DNA of 7,911 nucleotides, taken from Treponema sp. UBA6988. GTDB lineage: Bacteria; Spirochaetota; Spirochaetia; Treponematales; Treponemataceae. The notes under the pieces were generated by a model. The model was not told where the DNA came from. It did not search any database and worked only from the letters and a program-made list of their open reading frames with translations. Below are positions 6,407 to 7,911 of the stretch, one piece after another; position 1 is the first letter of the stretch, and each line of letters opens with the position of its first letter. Made by a program: the position numbers and the translations under genes. The stretch spans positions 1 through 7,911 of the forward strand of contig DJYC01000090.1 of assembly GCA_002448445.1 (NCBI GenBank). The letters run 5' to 3'.

Positions 6407-7338
6407 TATTTGGCCTCCTCTACAACATGCTTTACGCGGGAGTGGTCACTTGTAAGCCAGTTGATGAGCCTTGAAAGGACAACTGTGATAATGAACATTC
6501 CGATAGCAATTGCTGCTGCGTAAGAATACTGGTTTGTTCCCTGGAAGCCAATGTTGTACATGTAAACCGCCATTGTACGGCACATGAAGTTTACACCACC
6601 GCGCATATCCGTCAAGAGGAACGGTATATCGAACATCTGCATACCACCGACCATTGACGTAATCAGCAGGAAGAACATAATCGGGCGGAGCAGAGGAACT
6701 GTTATCTTCCACGTGCACTGCCAGTCGTTGGCACCGTCAATCGTAGCAGATTCATATAGCGAAGGCGAAATACTGGTGATACCAGCCATCAAAAGAATAA
6801 GAGTCTGGCCACACCACATCCACCACTGGATGAATGCAATTATAAATCTCAAAGCCCATCCATTGCGGTCAAACTGATAGGCCTTTTCCACAAGTCCAAA
6901 TCCCAGAAGCAACTGGTTGACAGGACCTACTGGATATCCGAACAAGCTCTTGAACAAAAGAGCAACAGATGCAGCTGTCAAAAGGTTGGGCATGTAGAAA
7001 ATAGCCCTAAACAAACCTGTTCCCTTAAGACGGAGCTTTACGTCCGTAAACCAAACTGCAAGCAAAAGGGCAATGCCGAGCTGCGGCAGGAAGTTGATGC
7101 CCCAAATTATAAACGTATTTGCAACAGAGCCCCAGAAGTACTTGTCTGTTACAAGCCTAACGAAGTTGGCAAAACCGATAATCTTAAGTTTGCCAAATCC
7201 CTTCAAGTTACCGACTGACAAGATAAAAGTATAAATTGTCGGCCAGAAATTGAACAATAAATATACAAGCACGAAAGGTATAACAAAAAAGTAACCCTTT
7301 TTATTTATACGATCCGATACTATTTTCTTAGTTGCCAT
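6406..7338 (-). CDS. Carbohydrate ABC transporter permease, MalF type (CUT1)
   Basis: This is the partner channel subunit of the sugar importer. Its 310 residues start with a hydrophobic segment (about 16-42) and have roughly six spans in all. The EAA loop is recognisable as YESATIDGANDWQCTWKITV (195-214), followed by PLLRP. The preferred start is ATG 7338, which has GGAGG five bases upstream. A GTG at 7350 would add four residues but lacks a ribosome site, so I do not use it. Transcription from the solute-binding protein gene must pass the terminator-like hairpin at 7370-7421 to reach it, so it is probably made in smaller amounts than the binding protein. Its stop codon overlaps the start of the next permease gene. 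Confidence 0.92.
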   Translation of the reverse strand: MATKKIVSDRINKKGYFFVIPFVLVYLLFNFWPTIYTFILSVGNLKGFGKLKIIGFANFVRLVTDKYFWGSVANTFIIWGINFLPQLGIALLLAVWFTDVKLRLKGTGLFRAIFYMPNLLTAASVALLFKSLFGYPVGPVNQLLLGFGLVEKAYQFDRNGWALRFIIAFIQWWMWCGQTLILLMAGITSISPSLYESATIDGANDWQCTWKITVPLLRPIMFFLLITSMVGGMQMFDIPFLLTDMRGGVNFMCRTMAVYMYNIGFQGTNQYSYAAAIAIGMFIITVVLSRLINWLTSDHSRVKHVVEEAK

Positions 7339-7369
7339 TCTCGCCTCCACGTGCGATCAATTTTTACTG

Positions 7370-7421
7370 AAAAAAAAGGCGCGGCCCACTCAATGATTTT
7401 AGTCAGATGAATGTCCGCGCC
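7370..7421 (-). terminator. Intrinsic terminator/attenuator after the binding-protein gene
   Basis: On the minus strand, GGCGCGG (7415-7421, plus-strand coordinates) pairs perfectly with CCGCGCC (7378-7384). Inside, CATTCA and TGAGTG extend the stem by six pairs (one G-U), closing a 15-base loop. Eight T residues (plus-strand A, 7370-7377) follow at once. It starts 31 bases after the binding-protein stop and ends 31 bases before the permease start. A leaky terminator here would give high binding protein and low permease levels. Confidence 0.8.
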
Positions 7422-7452
7422 CTTAGGGTCAGATAATGAATTCAGATTTTAA

Positions 7453-7911
7453 TTAGAATCCAAGTGTTGAGCTAACCTGAGCCTTGAACTCGTTCAAAGC
7501 ATCTTCCTTAGACTTTTCGCCGTTTGCATAAGCAGCAACAGCTTCGCTCCAAAGAGCTTCGATAGCCTGGTCTGTACCCTGGATAAGCTTTCCGTCGATA
7601 CCCTTTGCCATTTCGCAGAATTCTACGTAGTGGTTCTGGCCACCAAGGAATGGTTCAGAGAATGTATCTTTGATTGCAGCCTGTGTATGGAGGTTACCAA
7701 GTGTATCACCTGTCTTCTTTGCATAGCCTTCGCAGAAGCCGTCATCAGAAACGAGGTATTTAATCATTTCCTTAGCAGCGTTCGGGTTCTTTGTTCCCTT
7801 GTATGCAGCAATCCAAGTACCACCCCAGTAGTACTTTGCAGGACCCTGGCACATTGCCCAGTCACCAGCTGTACCTTCAGCGTTTGTCTTAAGAACATAG
7901 TGGAGACCCCA
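7453..7911 (-). CDS. Extracellular solute-binding protein (family 1), C-terminal 152 residues
   Basis: This is the last 152 residues of a sugar-binding protein whose start and signal peptide lie beyond the right edge. Typical features are aromatic-rich YYWGGTWIAAYKGTKNPNAA, with the hinge-proximal pattern NPNAAKEMIKYLVSDDG. They are followed by EPFLGGQNHYVEF and the C-terminal helices EALWSEAVAAYANGEKS with a TLGF end. This is the CUT1 binding-protein pattern, in which the mature protein delivers sugar to the MalF/MalG permeases encoded downstream. The ligand is inferred from context as a xylo-oligosaccharide or xyloside. It ends with TAA at 7453 and is followed by the strong hairpin at 7370-7421. 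The visible reading frame is open to the window end, with no sign of damage. Confidence 0.9.
   Translation of the reverse strand, partial: WGLHYVLKTNAEGTAGDWAMCQGPAKYYWGGTWIAAYKGTKNPNAAKEMIKYLVSDDGFCEGYAKKTGDTLGNLHTQAAIKDTFSEPFLGGQNHYVEFCEMAKGIDGKLIQGTDQAIEALWSEAVAAYANGEKSKEDALNEFKAQVSSTLGF

Overview
The window is one co-oriented gene cluster, every gene on the minus strand, for taking up and breaking down xylose-containing sugars. The organism is probably a gut or rumen spirochaete of the Treponema type. That guess rests on moderate GC content, strong GGAG ribosome sites, a binding-protein sugar uptake system linked to a cytoplasmic GH43 enzyme, and C/G-rich repeats between genes. There is no taxonomic marker gene here, so a Clostridia-like Firmicute cannot be excluded.

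In the direction of transcription (right to left) the layout is: the C-terminal end of a sugar-binding lipoprotein/solute-binding protein (window edge to 7453); a strong hairpin terminator with a T tract (7370-7421); two CUT1 ABC permeases that share one base (7338-6406 and 6406-5546); a cytoplasmic GH43 beta-xylosidase (5383-3734); xylulokinase (3699-2176); a 536-bp non-coding stretch (1640-2175); a DUF4867-family protein (1639-986); a 203-bp spacer with another repeat copy; and the N-terminal 260 residues of an L-fucose/L-arabinose isomerase-family protein running off the left edge.

The genes read as one pathway. A short xylo-oligosaccharide is bound outside the cell, imported, cut to xylose by GH43, isomerised to xylulose and phosphorylated to xylulose 5-phosphate. 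The isomerase slot is not filled by a classical XylA in this window. It appears to be filled by the fucose-isomerase-like protein next to DUF4867, as in the clostridial 'XylA-II' arrangement. The role of DUF4867 is unknown. This is the most interesting aspect of the window.

The 536-bp gap holds, from left to right: a 26-bp near-perfect palindrome in the leader of the DUF4867 gene; a good promoter; an AT-rich imperfect palindrome overlapping the -35 box; a C/G-rich repeat related to the one at 841-930; and a pair of REP-like palindromes in inverted orientation around a palindrome-rich core. The DUF4867-isomerase pair therefore seems able to be transcribed separately from the transporter-GH43-kinase part. 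No other stretch longer than 300 bp lacks a gene. No transcription factor, transport ATPase, tRNA, rRNA, CRISPR array or transposase gene is visible.
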